From: Teredinibacter franksiae
GTDB taxonomy: Bacteria > Pseudomonadota > Gammaproteobacteria > Pseudomonadales > Cellvibrionaceae
NCBI RefSeq assembly: GCF_014218805.1
Contig: NZ_JACJUV010000001.1
Coordinates: forward strand, 2,616,501 to 2,680,500
Direction of reading: 5' to 3'
DNA length: 64,000 nucleotides
Below the pieces are notes generated by a model. The model was not told the origin of the DNA, made no database searches, and saw only the letters and a list, made by a program, of their open reading frames with translations. The translations under genes were made by a program, and so were the position numbers. Positions 9,930 to 24,630 of the stretch are shown here, one piece after another; within the stretch, counting starts at the first letter, position 1; every line of letters begins with the position of its first letter.

Positions 9930-11045
9930 ATGCCACAGCTAACTCAAATAAAAATCTCCGCTTTCCGCAATTTGCGCTCGGTTGAACTACAACCCAGTAA
10001 CGCGCTAAACCTTATCGTTGGTGAGAATGGCTCAGGTAAAACTTCCCTCCTTGAATCCATTGGTGTACTCGCTCACGGCCGATCTTTTCGCACGCACAAA
10101 TTCCGTAGGCTTATTAACCATGCAGCAACGGGTTTCACCCTGTTTGGAACGATTAGGGTTGGTATTGACCCTTTAGAAAAACGGTTGGGGATCTCTCGGA
10201 ATACTCGGGGCCAATTAAACATTCGTGTAGATGGAAGCCCGGTCTATTCAGCCGCTGAACTCGCAACAGAGTTTCCATTACTGGTAATGAATGCCAATTC
10301 TTTTCAGTTGCTTGAAGGGTCTTCTAAGTACCGCAGGCAGTTCTTTGATTGGTTAGTGTTTCACGTGAAACACGAGTTCAAGACCTGCTGGAAGTCGTAT
10401 GTGCGTTGCGTTAAACATCGGAATAGTTTGTTGCGATCTGGTAAAATGTCGAGTACAGAGCTTATGCCGTGGAATAGGGAGTTGTGTCAGCTAGCTGTAG
10501 AGATCACCTCTATGCGCCAAGCGGTTTTTACTCTGTTCCAAGAAGAATTTGAGCAAGTATTTAGTGACTATAGTTTTGACGCAGGGGTTACCAGCACGCC
10601 GGCTTTGTCATTCGAAAGTGGCTGGAAAGGCGAACAAACCTACGAGCAACAGCTGGAAGAACATCTCGAGAGAGATAAAAAGCTGGGTTACACCAGTATT
10701 GGCTCGCACAAAGCAGACCTAAAAATACAGTGTGAAAAAGTCCCCGCTGTTGAATTACTTTCGAGAGGACAGCAAAAGTCTGTAATTGTCTCGTTGTTCA
10801 TGGCCGAAGCTCGAGTGTTTTCGCGGTTAACAGGCCGTAAGCCCGTATTTTTGTTGGACGACCTACCGTCGGAGTTAGATACTAATAATCTCTCCGTAGT
10901 CGGGCAACATCTAAGCCAGCTAGAAAGCCAAGTATTTATAACGGCCATTGATCCAGACGTTATTACACGTTGTTGGCCTGAGTCGACATTAGCCGACCTA
11001 AAAATGTTTCACGTGGAACATGGGGATATCCAAGTTGCCACTTAA
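9930..11045 (+). CDS. recF: DNA replication and repair protein RecF
   Basis: 371 residues. SMC-like ATPase that loads RecA at gapped DNA with RecO and RecR. Walker A GENGSGKTS is at residues 31-39, the ABC signature LLSRGQQKSV at about 272 and Walker B VFLLDDLPSELD at about 305. Start ATG 9930 follows ACAGG. The gene contains a perfect parS palindrome in mid-frame (10357-10372) and a near-perfect one just before its stop (11005-11020). It is followed 27 bp later by gyrB. Confidence 0.97.
   Translation: MPQLTQIKISAFRNLRSVELQPSNALNLIVGENGSGKTSLLESIGVLAHGRSFRTHKFRRLINHAATGFTLFGTIRVGIDPLEKRLGISRNTRGQLNIRVDGSPVYSAAELATEFPLLVMNANSFQLLEGSSKYRRQFFDWLVFHVKHEFKTCWKSYVRCVKHRNSLLRSGKMSSTELMPWNRELCQLAVEITSMRQAVFTLFQEEFEQVFSDYSFDAGVTSTPALSFESGWKGEQTYEQQLEEHLERDKKLGYTSIGSHKADLKIQCEKVPAVELLSRGQQKSVIVSLFMAEARVFSRLTGRKPVFLLDDLPSELDTNNLSVVGQHLSQLESQVFITAIDPDVITRCWPESTLADLKMFHVEHGDIQVAT
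10357..10372. promoter_or_regulatory. parS: parS centromere site inside recF
   Basis: The 16-bp palindrome TGTTTCACGTGAAACA is an exact match to the ParB-binding consensus shared by most bacteria. It lies within recF, about 10 kb from the candidate oriC. In gammaproteobacteria with chromosomal ParABS, parS sites cluster within a few kb of the origin. The parAB genes are not in the window and are normally found beside mnmG. Confidence 0.93.
11005..11020. promoter_or_regulatory. parS: parS centromere site at the recF 3' end
   Basis: TGTTTCACGTGGAACA differs from the perfect palindrome at one position, a substitution allowed in known functional parS sites. It lies in the last codons of recF, 648 bp from the perfect copy, so the two form a parS cluster. 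Confidence 0.88.
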
Positions 11046-11048
11046 TAG

Positions 11049-13496
<2,448 letters not shown>

Positions 13497-13536
13497 TACG
13501 ACTTTATAGTTGGGTTTGTTTGACCAGCGCACGTCT

Positions 13537-13566
13537 AAATAAAGGCCCTTCCGAGGGCCTTTATTT
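13537..13566 (+). terminator. rho-independent terminator after gyrB
   Basis: AAATAAAGGCCCT (13537-13549) pairs perfectly with AGGGCCTTTATTT (13554-13566) around a TCCG loop. The stem is 13 bp with T-rich ends on both strands, so it can act in either direction. It marks the end of the dnaA operon. Confidence 0.9.
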
Positions 13567-13959
13567 ATTCCGCGGCTTTATTATTGAATAAAGACAATTA
13601 TCGTAAAATCTAAATTTGGGCGAAGAAGAGGTTTTTAAGGGAGTTGTCGTTTTCAATTCTTGTACTACTTTTTCCTACGCTGTTGTAGTGCGACGCCCAA
13701 AAATAAACCGAGCTACATTTCACCGAGCGACAATTACGCAGTGTTTTTTTCCGGAAGTGACATGGGTTTCGGTGCTGAACACCGTCATAAGTTTCTAGAG
13801 GTTCTATTTTTACTGTGCCTTTTATTTCTATTTTTTGTTTCTATCTAAGTTACCTTCGATTTTGATTAGTTGTTCGCCTTTCTGTAAATAAAAAGAGTTA
13901 ACTTTCTAACGCATCCACCATGCTTTTCTAGTTTTCACTAGGTCGGTGAACCCCTAAGC
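13567..13959. other. intergenic region without recognisable gene
   Basis: About 390 bp between the gyrB terminator and the convergent EEP-family gene. Short open frames of about 60 codons exist (13616-13848) but their translations show no recognisable motif and no ribosome binding site is evident. Nothing else was seen. Confidence 0.6.
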
Positions 13960-15030
13960 CTAATTTGTAGCTAGCTCTACCCATATCGGCCGATGATCGG
14001 AAATGTAGTAGCGTAAATAGGCATTAAAACCTTTTACCGCTTTGGCATGGCTGTTAGCAGCCGCAAGCTTTTTCCATGTACTGGCAAACACCGCCGAATC
14101 AAAGTCAAACACGCCGGTATTGGTAATACGGTTTTTTAAGCTGGTTGGGGCGAATGCTATTTGGTCATATGTTTTATCGTTACCAAGATTAGAACCACCG
14201 ATTCGAGTGAGGTTTTCGGTTGTCGCTAAATTTGTATCACCATACAACTCAACGGCCTTCCATGAAAATTCTTCGAGCGCTTTTAGCGTAGCTTCGTTAT
14301 TTTCCATGTTGGGAATATTCATATCGCCGAGTAAAACAATATCTTTATCCCAGGCATTTCCCCCTGCGCTACGTTTTTTTGCCCACTTTGCCAGTGCGTA
14401 AATTTCGAGAACTCTACGGGCATATTTTAGCCGATCGGCTTCATTGCTTGAGGTTTGAAATTTACCAAAATAAAGATGGACATTGGCGAGTACAAAATCA
14501 ATCCTGTTGCAGGAAAAGCTGCCAATAAAAGGGTTTCGATCGAAAGGCGTAAATTTCACGTCTGTGAATGTTTGCACCTTTGCCTGACGGTTTTGACGAT
14601 AGTGAACCGTTACATTGCGTTTTGGGTATTCGCGCGGGCGTAGTGCAACCTCACCGAAAAGTTTTTCGGGCCGCACTTTTGTTCTGTTGAACACATAGGC
14701 TAAACGCTCATCGTTTCCAGCCGTATCAGACATAATGAAATCATATTCAGCACCCATGAGTTTTACGATTTGCCTAAAATCGCTGTAATCACTATTGATC
14801 TCCTGTACGGCTGTAAGATCAAAGCGCTTCAGTATATGTGCGATAACGGTGAGGGCACCTCTGGTACGCGCCTGTGCGCCAAGGTTAGCGATGTTCCAGC
14901 TTGCTACAAGCAGTCGGTTGTTTCGAGGAGTCGGCGTGGCACGCCGGTTGAAATGCTTATCAAGTGCAACAATTTCGGATGAACTCCGTATACGTAAAGC
15001 CGGTTCTGGCTTGGGAAATGGTATGGCCAT
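13960..15030 (-). CDS. endonuclease/exonuclease/phosphatase family protein
   Basis: 356 residues. Belongs to the metal-dependent EEP (DNase I-like) superfamily: the first conserved strand VASWNIANLG lies near residue 44, the metal-binding Glu in AVQEIN near 95, the LGDMNIPN motif near 240 and the terminal SDHRPIWVEL with the catalytic His at 344. No signal peptide is visible, so a cytoplasmic nuclease or phosphodiesterase is likely; the substrate cannot be told. ATG 15030 has AGGAG 7 bp upstream. It stands alone, convergent with gyrB. Confidence 0.88.
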   Translation of the reverse strand: MAIPFPKPEPALRIRSSSEIVALDKHFNRRATPTPRNNRLLVASWNIANLGAQARTRGALTVIAHILKRFDLTAVQEINSDYSDFRQIVKLMGAEYDFIMSDTAGNDERLAYVFNRTKVRPEKLFGEVALRPREYPKRNVTVHYRQNRQAKVQTFTDVKFTPFDRNPFIGSFSCNRIDFVLANVHLYFGKFQTSSNEADRLKYARRVLEIYALAKWAKKRSAGGNAWDKDIVLLGDMNIPNMENNEATLKALEEFSWKAVELYGDTNLATTENLTRIGGSNLGNDKTYDQIAFAPTSLKNRITNTGVFDFDSAVFASTWKKLAAANSHAKAVKGFNAYLRYYISDHRPIWVELATN

Positions 15031-15182
15031 GGTAAGCTCCTTTTATCCATTTAAGCAGGTACTAATGAGACTAAATCAGGAATAAGCTACCGGGACTTCG
15101 CGTTGTTGCGCAGAAATACCGGATAGCTACATTAGCACCTGTGCAAATAGCGCCCCTTTAAATGGGACGTTTAGCGTGCCTT

Positions 15183-15971
15183 TTATGCTCGATAACGCCG
15201 ATAAGTAAGCAGCCCAAACAGCGCGGCCAAAAACAAAAACGACGTACCACCACCACCACCACCACCACCGCCGCTACCGCTACCTCCGGTTGAGGGTGGG
15301 TCAATGAGCGTAATATTTATAGCGGGAGACAGAGTATCGGCCGTGGTCTCAGACGCATCCAGTACAACAATGTTATAAATAAGCGCTTGGTGTTCGGCGA
15401 GCGGTAGGGTTTGGTTTTGATAATCTTCCGCTGTGTAATCCCTTAGGGGTTGTTCATTTAAGGGGCTACCAAAATTGAAGGTAGGCCAACTGGCTATATT
15501 ATCGATTACACCCATTCCATTTCCCGTTACCACGCCAAATACGGTGAAGCCCTCGTTGGTTATGTCTAGATTGGCGCTGTTGTCATCAAGGTTTATAAAC
15601 CACTGTGAGGTTGCGCTGTCGGGTTGGCTGCCCAGTTTAGCCATGGCGATGGTGCCACGCACATTTGAAAATTCAGGTTCGTTGGTAACGGAGGGGAAGG
15701 TGGAAATAGGTGTAACCTGAAAATCAATATGCTGAAACCCGCCTCCTTGAAGTACAAAACCACTTACAGAGCGGTGGAAAATTGCGTCTTCGTAGTGGCC
15801 TTCGGAAACATAGCGCAGAAAATTGTCGACCGTTTGCGGCGTACCTTGATCAAAAAGATTCACTTCAAAATCACCGGCCGGTGTTTGAAATTGAACGATT
15901 GTGGCCTGTGATAAGGGTGAGAGTGCTGATATTAACAGCGTAAAAGAACAAATTTTAAGCAAATTATTCAT
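15183..15971 (-). CDS. exported cyclophilin-type peptidylprolyl isomerase with GlyGly-CTERM tail
   Basis: 262 residues. A signal peptide (about 1-23, ending SPLSQA) precedes a cyclophilin domain (about 24-210; FEVNLFDQGTPQTVDNFLRY, IFHRSVSGFVLQGGG). The C-terminus is a run of Gly/Ser, a hydrophobic stretch SFLFLAALFGLLTY and the basic end RRYRA. This tripartite tail is the GlyGly-CTERM sorting signal that is cut by rhombosortase and accompanies type II secretion. A rhombosortase gene lies 8 kb away at 23927. The enzyme would assist proline isomerisation at the cell surface or outside. AGGAA precedes the ATG. Confidence 0.9.
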   Translation of the reverse strand: MNNLLKICSFTLLISALSPLSQATIVQFQTPAGDFEVNLFDQGTPQTVDNFLRYVSEGHYEDAIFHRSVSGFVLQGGGFQHIDFQVTPISTFPSVTNEPEFSNVRGTIAMAKLGSQPDSATSQWFINLDDNSANLDITNEGFTVFGVVTGNGMGVIDNIASWPTFNFGSPLNEQPLRDYTAEDYQNQTLPLAEHQALIYNIVVLDASETTADTLSPAINITLIDPPSTGGSGSGGGGGGGGGTSFLFLAALFGLLTYRRYRA

Positions 15972-16526
15972 AAGGTTCCTAGAAAGTGTGCATGGCTGGG
16001 GCTTAGTCTATTAATCCCACGGTAGTTTGTATGTAAATTAATGTAGTTGTATAAAAACCAGCTTTAAAACTAACACGTCGTAAAGCCGAATAATGTCAGA
16101 TGCGTAGATACTTGCTCAACTAAAAATTAAGGTTGGGGGATTTAAAATGTTGGCCGTACAGTGCGTTGTAAACACCGGCAATACGCCGTCGGATTTAGCG
16201 CCAAAACCCTTACAATACGTACAGCGGTGGGCAGAAATCTAAGAGCACAATTTTAGCCCTCTATAATGGCACTCGCAAATGCTAGCCGCTGGCGAGCCAC
16301 CTGGAAACGTTGACCTGTATGAGGCAGGATTTTTGTCCTTACGGGTAAGTGCACACTTGAAAACGATTTCAACCTCTACGCTGAGCTATGGTTTACTCAC
16401 CCTACACGATTAAATGCACTAGCTGCCTGGTTCCCAGCGGTGTAGAAAAAGCTAAACCTGACCAAACAACACGGCACAAGTGTTTCAGTAAAATTTAATT
16501 TCTAATGCGATTATTCCGTTTACCTA
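15972..16526. other. intergenic region with a possible gene remnant
   Basis: About 555 bp without an intact gene. One plus-strand open stretch, 16323-16445 (40 codons), reads like protein (it contains LENDFNLYAELWFTH and ends WFPAV before a stop), but it has no start codon or ribosome binding site and its family is not recognised. The rest shows no features. Confidence 0.35.
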
Positions 16527-20550
<4,024 letters not shown>

Positions 20551-20582
20551 AATGATTTATTCCAAATCCGCTAGTAGCGGCC

Positions 20583-21845
20583 TTAAAGCGTTAAGGGTTG
20601 AGCGGTTAACTGCTCGACCAATGCCTGATTTAGCAATACGGTTTTTGCTGTATTAATTTTTTGGTGTCGCGCGCTTAGCAACTCCTGCTGTGCAATATGT
20701 AAATCCTGATAACTCAAACGACCACGGTCATAGGCTTCCCGGGTAAGCGCTAGTGCCTGAGTTAAAAGCGGAATGACCTCGTCTCGAAGTAACGCGAAAG
20801 CGTCGAGAAATTGTTGACGTTGTGAGTAGGCAGCAAACAATTGTTGTTGCAAGCGTAGCCGCTGCTCGTTGTTATACGAACGTAAAGCTAGCGCATCGGC
20901 CTGGGTTGCGCGCAATTGGCTATTGTTTCGGCTGTGGCTGCCAAGCGGAACAGAAAGGCCAAAGGTAAAAGCGCTATCGGCGCTTTGTTGTAAGCGGCGT
21001 ATACCCATACTCCAGGTAATATCGGCCGAATTTTGCGTTTTTTGCAGCGCTATCGATGAATGTTGCAACCGTTCGCTACTTATCAGCTGTGCCACGGCCG
21101 GTGACTCCAGCAGTTGTGCCTGTAGCTCCTCAAGCGGACGTGCGTGGGCAAATACATACAGGTCGCCGCTTAGTGGCGGGGTTTTCTCCAGTGGTTTACC
21201 CCAAAAAATCGCTAATTCGCCTTTTTCACGCAGTAATTGTTGTTTAAAACCCATTGAGCGAATCCTTATTTGTGCCAGTGCGGCTTGGGCGCGAATCAAT
21301 TCCGTTTGCGGCGCCGCGCCGCGTTTCACACGCTTGGTGATAGTGGCCACCAAGGCTTTGCCAAACTCGTTAGCTTCATGGCTGAGTTGCAACTGCGCTT
21401 GGGTGGCTAGTGCTGCGATATAGTGCTTAGTCAGCTGACCGAGTATGTCCAGCGCTTCTACTTGCTGGCTTGTGCGCATGACACCTAAGCGAGCAGCGGC
21501 GAGGTCCGTACGGCGCTGGCGTTTATTACCTAATTCAATAACGGACGAGAGTGAAAGTGTCGTTTCTGCGCCACTGCCGCCTTGGAACTCGCCGCTGCCA
21601 GCCATGTTTTCCACCTCTAGTGACAGCGCGTACCCCGGTCTTTGGCGGCTTCCCTCTACCAGGGCTGTGAGCGCTTGCTCGCGGTAGTTGAATTGCTGCA
21701 GTCGAGGGTGATGAGTAAGGGTTTTATGGATCGCGCCTGCCAATGTAAGTGTGTATTCACTTTCACTGCTAGCCATTGTTGATAATGGCTGGCATACCAG
21801 TAGTACGCACAGAGCTAATGTCGGTGCGTTGAATAAAATACGCAT
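20583..21845 (-). CDS. czcC: outer-membrane efflux channel, CzcC-like (TolC family)
   Basis: 420 residues with a signal peptide (about 1-25). Long amphipathic helices rich in Ala, Gln and Leu, in two repeats, are typical of the TolC/OEP family that forms the outer-membrane and periplasmic tunnel. The context of czcB and czcA makes it the CzcC component. No strong ribosome binding site precedes ATG 21845. A CzcI-like small protein lies 96 bp upstream. Confidence 0.9.
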   Translation of the reverse strand: MRILFNAPTLALCVLLVCQPLSTMASSESEYTLTLAGAIHKTLTHHPRLQQFNYREQALTALVEGSRQRPGYALSLEVENMAGSGEFQGGSGAETTLSLSSVIELGNKRQRRTDLAAARLGVMRTSQQVEALDILGQLTKHYIAALATQAQLQLSHEANEFGKALVATITKRVKRGAAPQTELIRAQAALAQIRIRSMGFKQQLLREKGELAIFWGKPLEKTPPLSGDLYVFAHARPLEELQAQLLESPAVAQLISSERLQHSSIALQKTQNSADITWSMGIRRLQQSADSAFTFGLSVPLGSHSRNNSQLRATQADALALRSYNNEQRLRLQQQLFAAYSQRQQFLDAFALLRDEVIPLLTQALALTREAYDRGRLSYQDLHIAQQELLSARHQKINTAKTVLLNQALVEQLTAQPLTL

Positions 21846-21941
21846 AGAGAACAGTTCCCCAATAGCGAATGGGTGAATATTAGTACGCGGCGCACTGACA
21901 ATCTGCTGGAACCGCGCTCAATTTGAAGTGTGGTGAAAGGG

Positions 21942-22277
21942 TTAGGCGATAGGTGGGGGATTATCGGGTGCGGCAAAAACCGACGAATAGCCGCAGATGT
22001 AGCGGGCGTGTGAATTCAGCCGTTCAGTTGTGATAAACCGACCTGGCTGATGGGTAACATAAACTTGTGCAAGGCCGTGGCAATGGCAACAGTGTTGGCA
22101 GTCGGCTTCAGTTGCGGCCGCGTTCGACGGTTGAGCGTGTTTTTCGGCGTCGTGTTCGTACGTAGACGTGAAATGGCTGTTGTCTGTTTGGTGATACTGA
22201 TGACTATCGGCCACGGCTGATAGTGACTGCAGGACAATCAATATAACAAAGAGATATGTAAGGCGGCGTCGCAACAA
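21942..22277 (-). CDS. small exported His/Cys-rich protein, CzcI-like
   Basis: 111 residues with a signal peptide (about 1-23, ending SAVA). The mature part is rich in His and Cys, with HQYHQTDNSH and CQHCCHCHG, and so is a likely periplasmic metal binder. Small proteins of this kind (CzcI family) head czcCBA operons and are thought to modulate the metal response. Start is TTG 22277 with AGGA 8 bp upstream; the adjacent TTG 22274 is an alternative. Family assignment rests on composition and context. Confidence 0.7.
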   Translation of the reverse strand: MLRRRLTYLFVILIVLQSLSAVADSHQYHQTDNSHFTSTYEHDAEKHAQPSNAAATEADCQHCCHCHGLAQVYVTHQPGRFITTERLNSHARYICGYSSVFAAPDNPPPIA

Positions 22278-22410
22278 ATATCTAATCCTGCAATGTGACT
22301 TGCGAATGGCTCGTGGTTCGATAGAGTAGCAGAAACAAGGGCCGTGTCACCATGGTAGCAGGTGCAATTCCACCCCACAAAAAATCTACGATTCACATAA
22401 GGAGTAGGTG

Positions 22411-22659
22411 ATGTCGAATACTGTCCCTCCGGACGAAAGAATATTTGGTGAGAACGTTAGCCATAAAAACAAAGTACTGGCCGCCGTGCTGTGCTTTTGC
22501 TTCGGTATTTTTGGCGCCCACCGCTTTTATGTGGGTCGCCCGATTTCGGCTGTGTTTCAATTGCTGACCCTTGGCGGGCTGGGCATTTGGTCTTTCATCG
22601 ATTTTATTATTATTTTGTTCGGTGAATTTGAAGACGACGATGACCTAAAGCTGGTTTAA
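22411..22659 (+). CDS. TM2 domain-containing small membrane protein
   Basis: 82 residues. The TM2 domain is clear: a first helix (KVLAAVLCFCFGIFGAHRFY) with the conserved G-x-F-G-x-H-x-F-Y motif, a turn, and a second helix LGIWSFIDFIIILFG, followed by an acidic tail EFEDDDD. The function of bacterial TM2 proteins is unknown. The frame includes a GTG at 22408, but GGAG at 22401-22404 favours ATG 22411. Single gene between the metal-efflux operon (divergent) and the convergent esterase. Confidence 0.85.
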   Translation: MSNTVPPDERIFGENVSHKNKVLAAVLCFCFGIFGAHRFYVGRPISAVFQLLTLGGLGIWSFIDFIIILFGEFEDDDDLKLV

Positions 22660-22708
22660 GGCTAGATTGGTATACGGGTAAACAGACGGTTGGGCAGATA
22701 GGTGGTTG

Positions 22709-23803
22709 CTAGATGGCTGTAAGCCAAACCTGCACCGATAACCAATTAATCAGTTCGTCTGCCATAGCTTTGTGGTTGGCCACTCGTGGGTGCTGGTTGT
22801 GCCAGTGGTTAAAACTGAAATGGCTGATCTGGGTATCGTGCTCTTCTAGCGAAGCTACAACTCTTTCCCAGGGTTCTATTAAGGTTGGGTTTTGCGAGCC
22901 ACCGTGCATGCCCCCTCTAAGAATCACAATGCGGCTATCGGGGTATGTTTTACGCATTGCGGTAACCAATTGAATATAGCGTGAAACAAAATCCGTCGGA
23001 AATTGACTGCCCATGGCCAATGGGTAGGCTATATCGTTTTCACCGAAATTCAGAAATACTACATTCGGCGCGAACGCTTCGGGTTGGGCAAGTGTGGCCT
23101 TGGGCTCTGGGTAGTAGCGATTCCAGAATTGATCGATAGTGTAATCTTCGAAGCCCACCGAAATACCGGTGCCGCTGGCGGCTATATTACGGTAGTCGGC
23201 ATTAAAGTGGCTGGCGACCATTGCCGCGTAGCTCAGGGCACTATTATGGGTAGAGAAGTCTTCCCATTGGTCTTCATTGCCATCTTCGTTACAGGAGCCG
23301 ACGGTAATGGAATCCCCGTAAAATATGAATCGAGTAGCATAGTGGGGTACATCCGGTTTTCGCACTGAGGCGCCTTCATCAATGCTAATACCACGAAACA
23401 CAACGTGGCCCTTAGATGCTTCTGATCGCTTATATAATCGCAATTTATGCCAGCCACTGGCGAGGGAGAAGGGCAGGGCGACCAACCCGTTTTTTGCGCC
23501 AACGCGTTGTTTTTCTCCATCGAGTTCGACATCGAAATACACTTGATTATCCAGTCCAGAAAACCCAAGTTTTAAGCTGGTACCACTAAATTCAAGCTCG
23601 ACGGTGGAGGCCTGCCAGATAACAACAGGTTTGGCCGGGTCGCTAAAATCAATACGTCCCTGATAACTGAAAGCTGGGTTGTCGGCGGCTATAAAGTGCT
23701 TACCCGGTTCATTTAATCGCGTACAGGCACTTAGCGTTAGGGCAATGCACATAAAAAATAGAGTGATAACCTTTATATAGGTACTATGGGAATTTTTAGG
23801 CAT
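22709..23803 (-). CDS. SGNH/GDSL esterase lipoprotein, CE2-like
   Basis: 364 residues. A lipoprotein signal ends LTLSAC with Cys27. An N-terminal jelly-roll (about 40-145) precedes an SGNH hydrolase domain with FYGDSITVG (nucleophile Ser165), GENDIA and a C-terminal HPRVANHKAM His. This two-domain order is that of carbohydrate esterase family 2 (deacetylation of xylan or glucomannan side chains). AGGA lies 7 bp before ATG 23803. Likely surface- or periplasm-anchored and part of polysaccharide breakdown; the substrate is inferred from the family. Confidence 0.83.
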   Translation of the reverse strand: MPKNSHSTYIKVITLFFMCIALTLSACTRLNEPGKHFIAADNPAFSYQGRIDFSDPAKPVVIWQASTVELEFSGTSLKLGFSGLDNQVYFDVELDGEKQRVGAKNGLVALPFSLASGWHKLRLYKRSEASKGHVVFRGISIDEGASVRKPDVPHYATRFIFYGDSITVGSCNEDGNEDQWEDFSTHNSALSYAAMVASHFNADYRNIAASGTGISVGFEDYTIDQFWNRYYPEPKATLAQPEAFAPNVVFLNFGENDIAYPLAMGSQFPTDFVSRYIQLVTAMRKTYPDSRIVILRGGMHGGSQNPTLIEPWERVVASLEEHDTQISHFSFNHWHNQHPRVANHKAMADELINWLSVQVWLTAI

Positions 23804-23926
23804 GCCAGAATCCTGAAAAATCTATCGAGCCCCTTGGCTTGCCGCCGTATTTTTAGCGGCTTAGTAAAAGGTGCTCAAGACGCCAAATCCAAGTGAAAAC
23901 CGAGACAAAGCACGTTATAGGTCTAT

Positions 23927-24553
23927 ATGTCGTATCCGCCGCCGCATACTATCAACCCCATTATCGCATTCCAATGTATAGCGTTGGCGTTGTTCATAAG
24001 TGTATTGGCATTGTTAGGTGATTGGCTAAATCCGTATTTACTCTATCAGCGTGAAGCTGTTTTTGCTGGGCAGTGGTGGCGGCTGTTAACGGGGCATTTG
24101 GTGCACTTGGGCGTTTTACATGGGCTGCTTAACATTGCCGGGCTGTTGATGTTAGTGGCCGGATTTCCTGGGCTTTTGAGGCCTGTTACTTGGTGGATTG
24201 TAGGCTTATTATTGGCCGTTGGTATTAGTATTGGCTTCGTATTGATCAAACCAGAGCTTAGTTTCTATGCCGGGCTCTCGGGTGTACTGCATGGCTTGTT
24301 CACCCTATTGTTAATTGTTGCACTTGCACAGAAGCCGTTTCAGGCCAATCGCTTACTGTGGGTGGTTTTAGGTTTATTGCTGGCTAAGCTGGGTTATGAG
24401 CAGCTACCGGACTATAGCGCAGGCTATATCGAGCAGGCCATGGCAGCGCCTGTCATCGTTGATGCTCACCTCTTCGGCGCTGTTCTAGGCGCCATTTTTG
24501 CGTTTGCGATATTGTTTATACGTTTTTTTAAGCAACCCAGGTCGCTCTCATAG
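23927..24553 (+). CDS. rrtA: rhombosortase
   Basis: 208 residues, six predicted membrane segments, rhomboid fold. The active site is the rhombosortase form: Ser118 in GLSGVLHG and His181 in VDAHLFGAVLGA. Rhombosortases cleave the C-terminal GlyGly-CTERM tail of exported proteins, which then go through type II secretion. The cyclophilin at 15183-15971 bears such a tail, so enzyme and a substrate are encoded within 9 kb. Monocistronic, divergent from the CE2-like esterase. Confidence 0.9.
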   Translation: MSYPPPHTINPIIAFQCIALALFISVLALLGDWLNPYLLYQREAVFAGQWWRLLTGHLVHLGVLHGLLNIAGLLMLVAGFPGLLRPVTWWIVGLLLAVGISIGFVLIKPELSFYAGLSGVLHGLFTLLLIVALAQKPFQANRLLWVVLGLLLAKLGYEQLPDYSAGYIEQAMAAPVIVDAHLFGAVLGAIFAFAILFIRFFKQPRSLS

Positions 24554-24630
24554 CTGGAAATTTGCTGTAACGCAGCATTTATTGAACTAAAATATAACCA
24601 CCTAGTAAGCAGCGATTGGGAGTTTTACTT

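Noticed and set aside
13616-13848. Two overlapping frames of about 60 codons after gyrB
   Set aside because: No ribosome binding site, no recognisable motif, unlikely composition.
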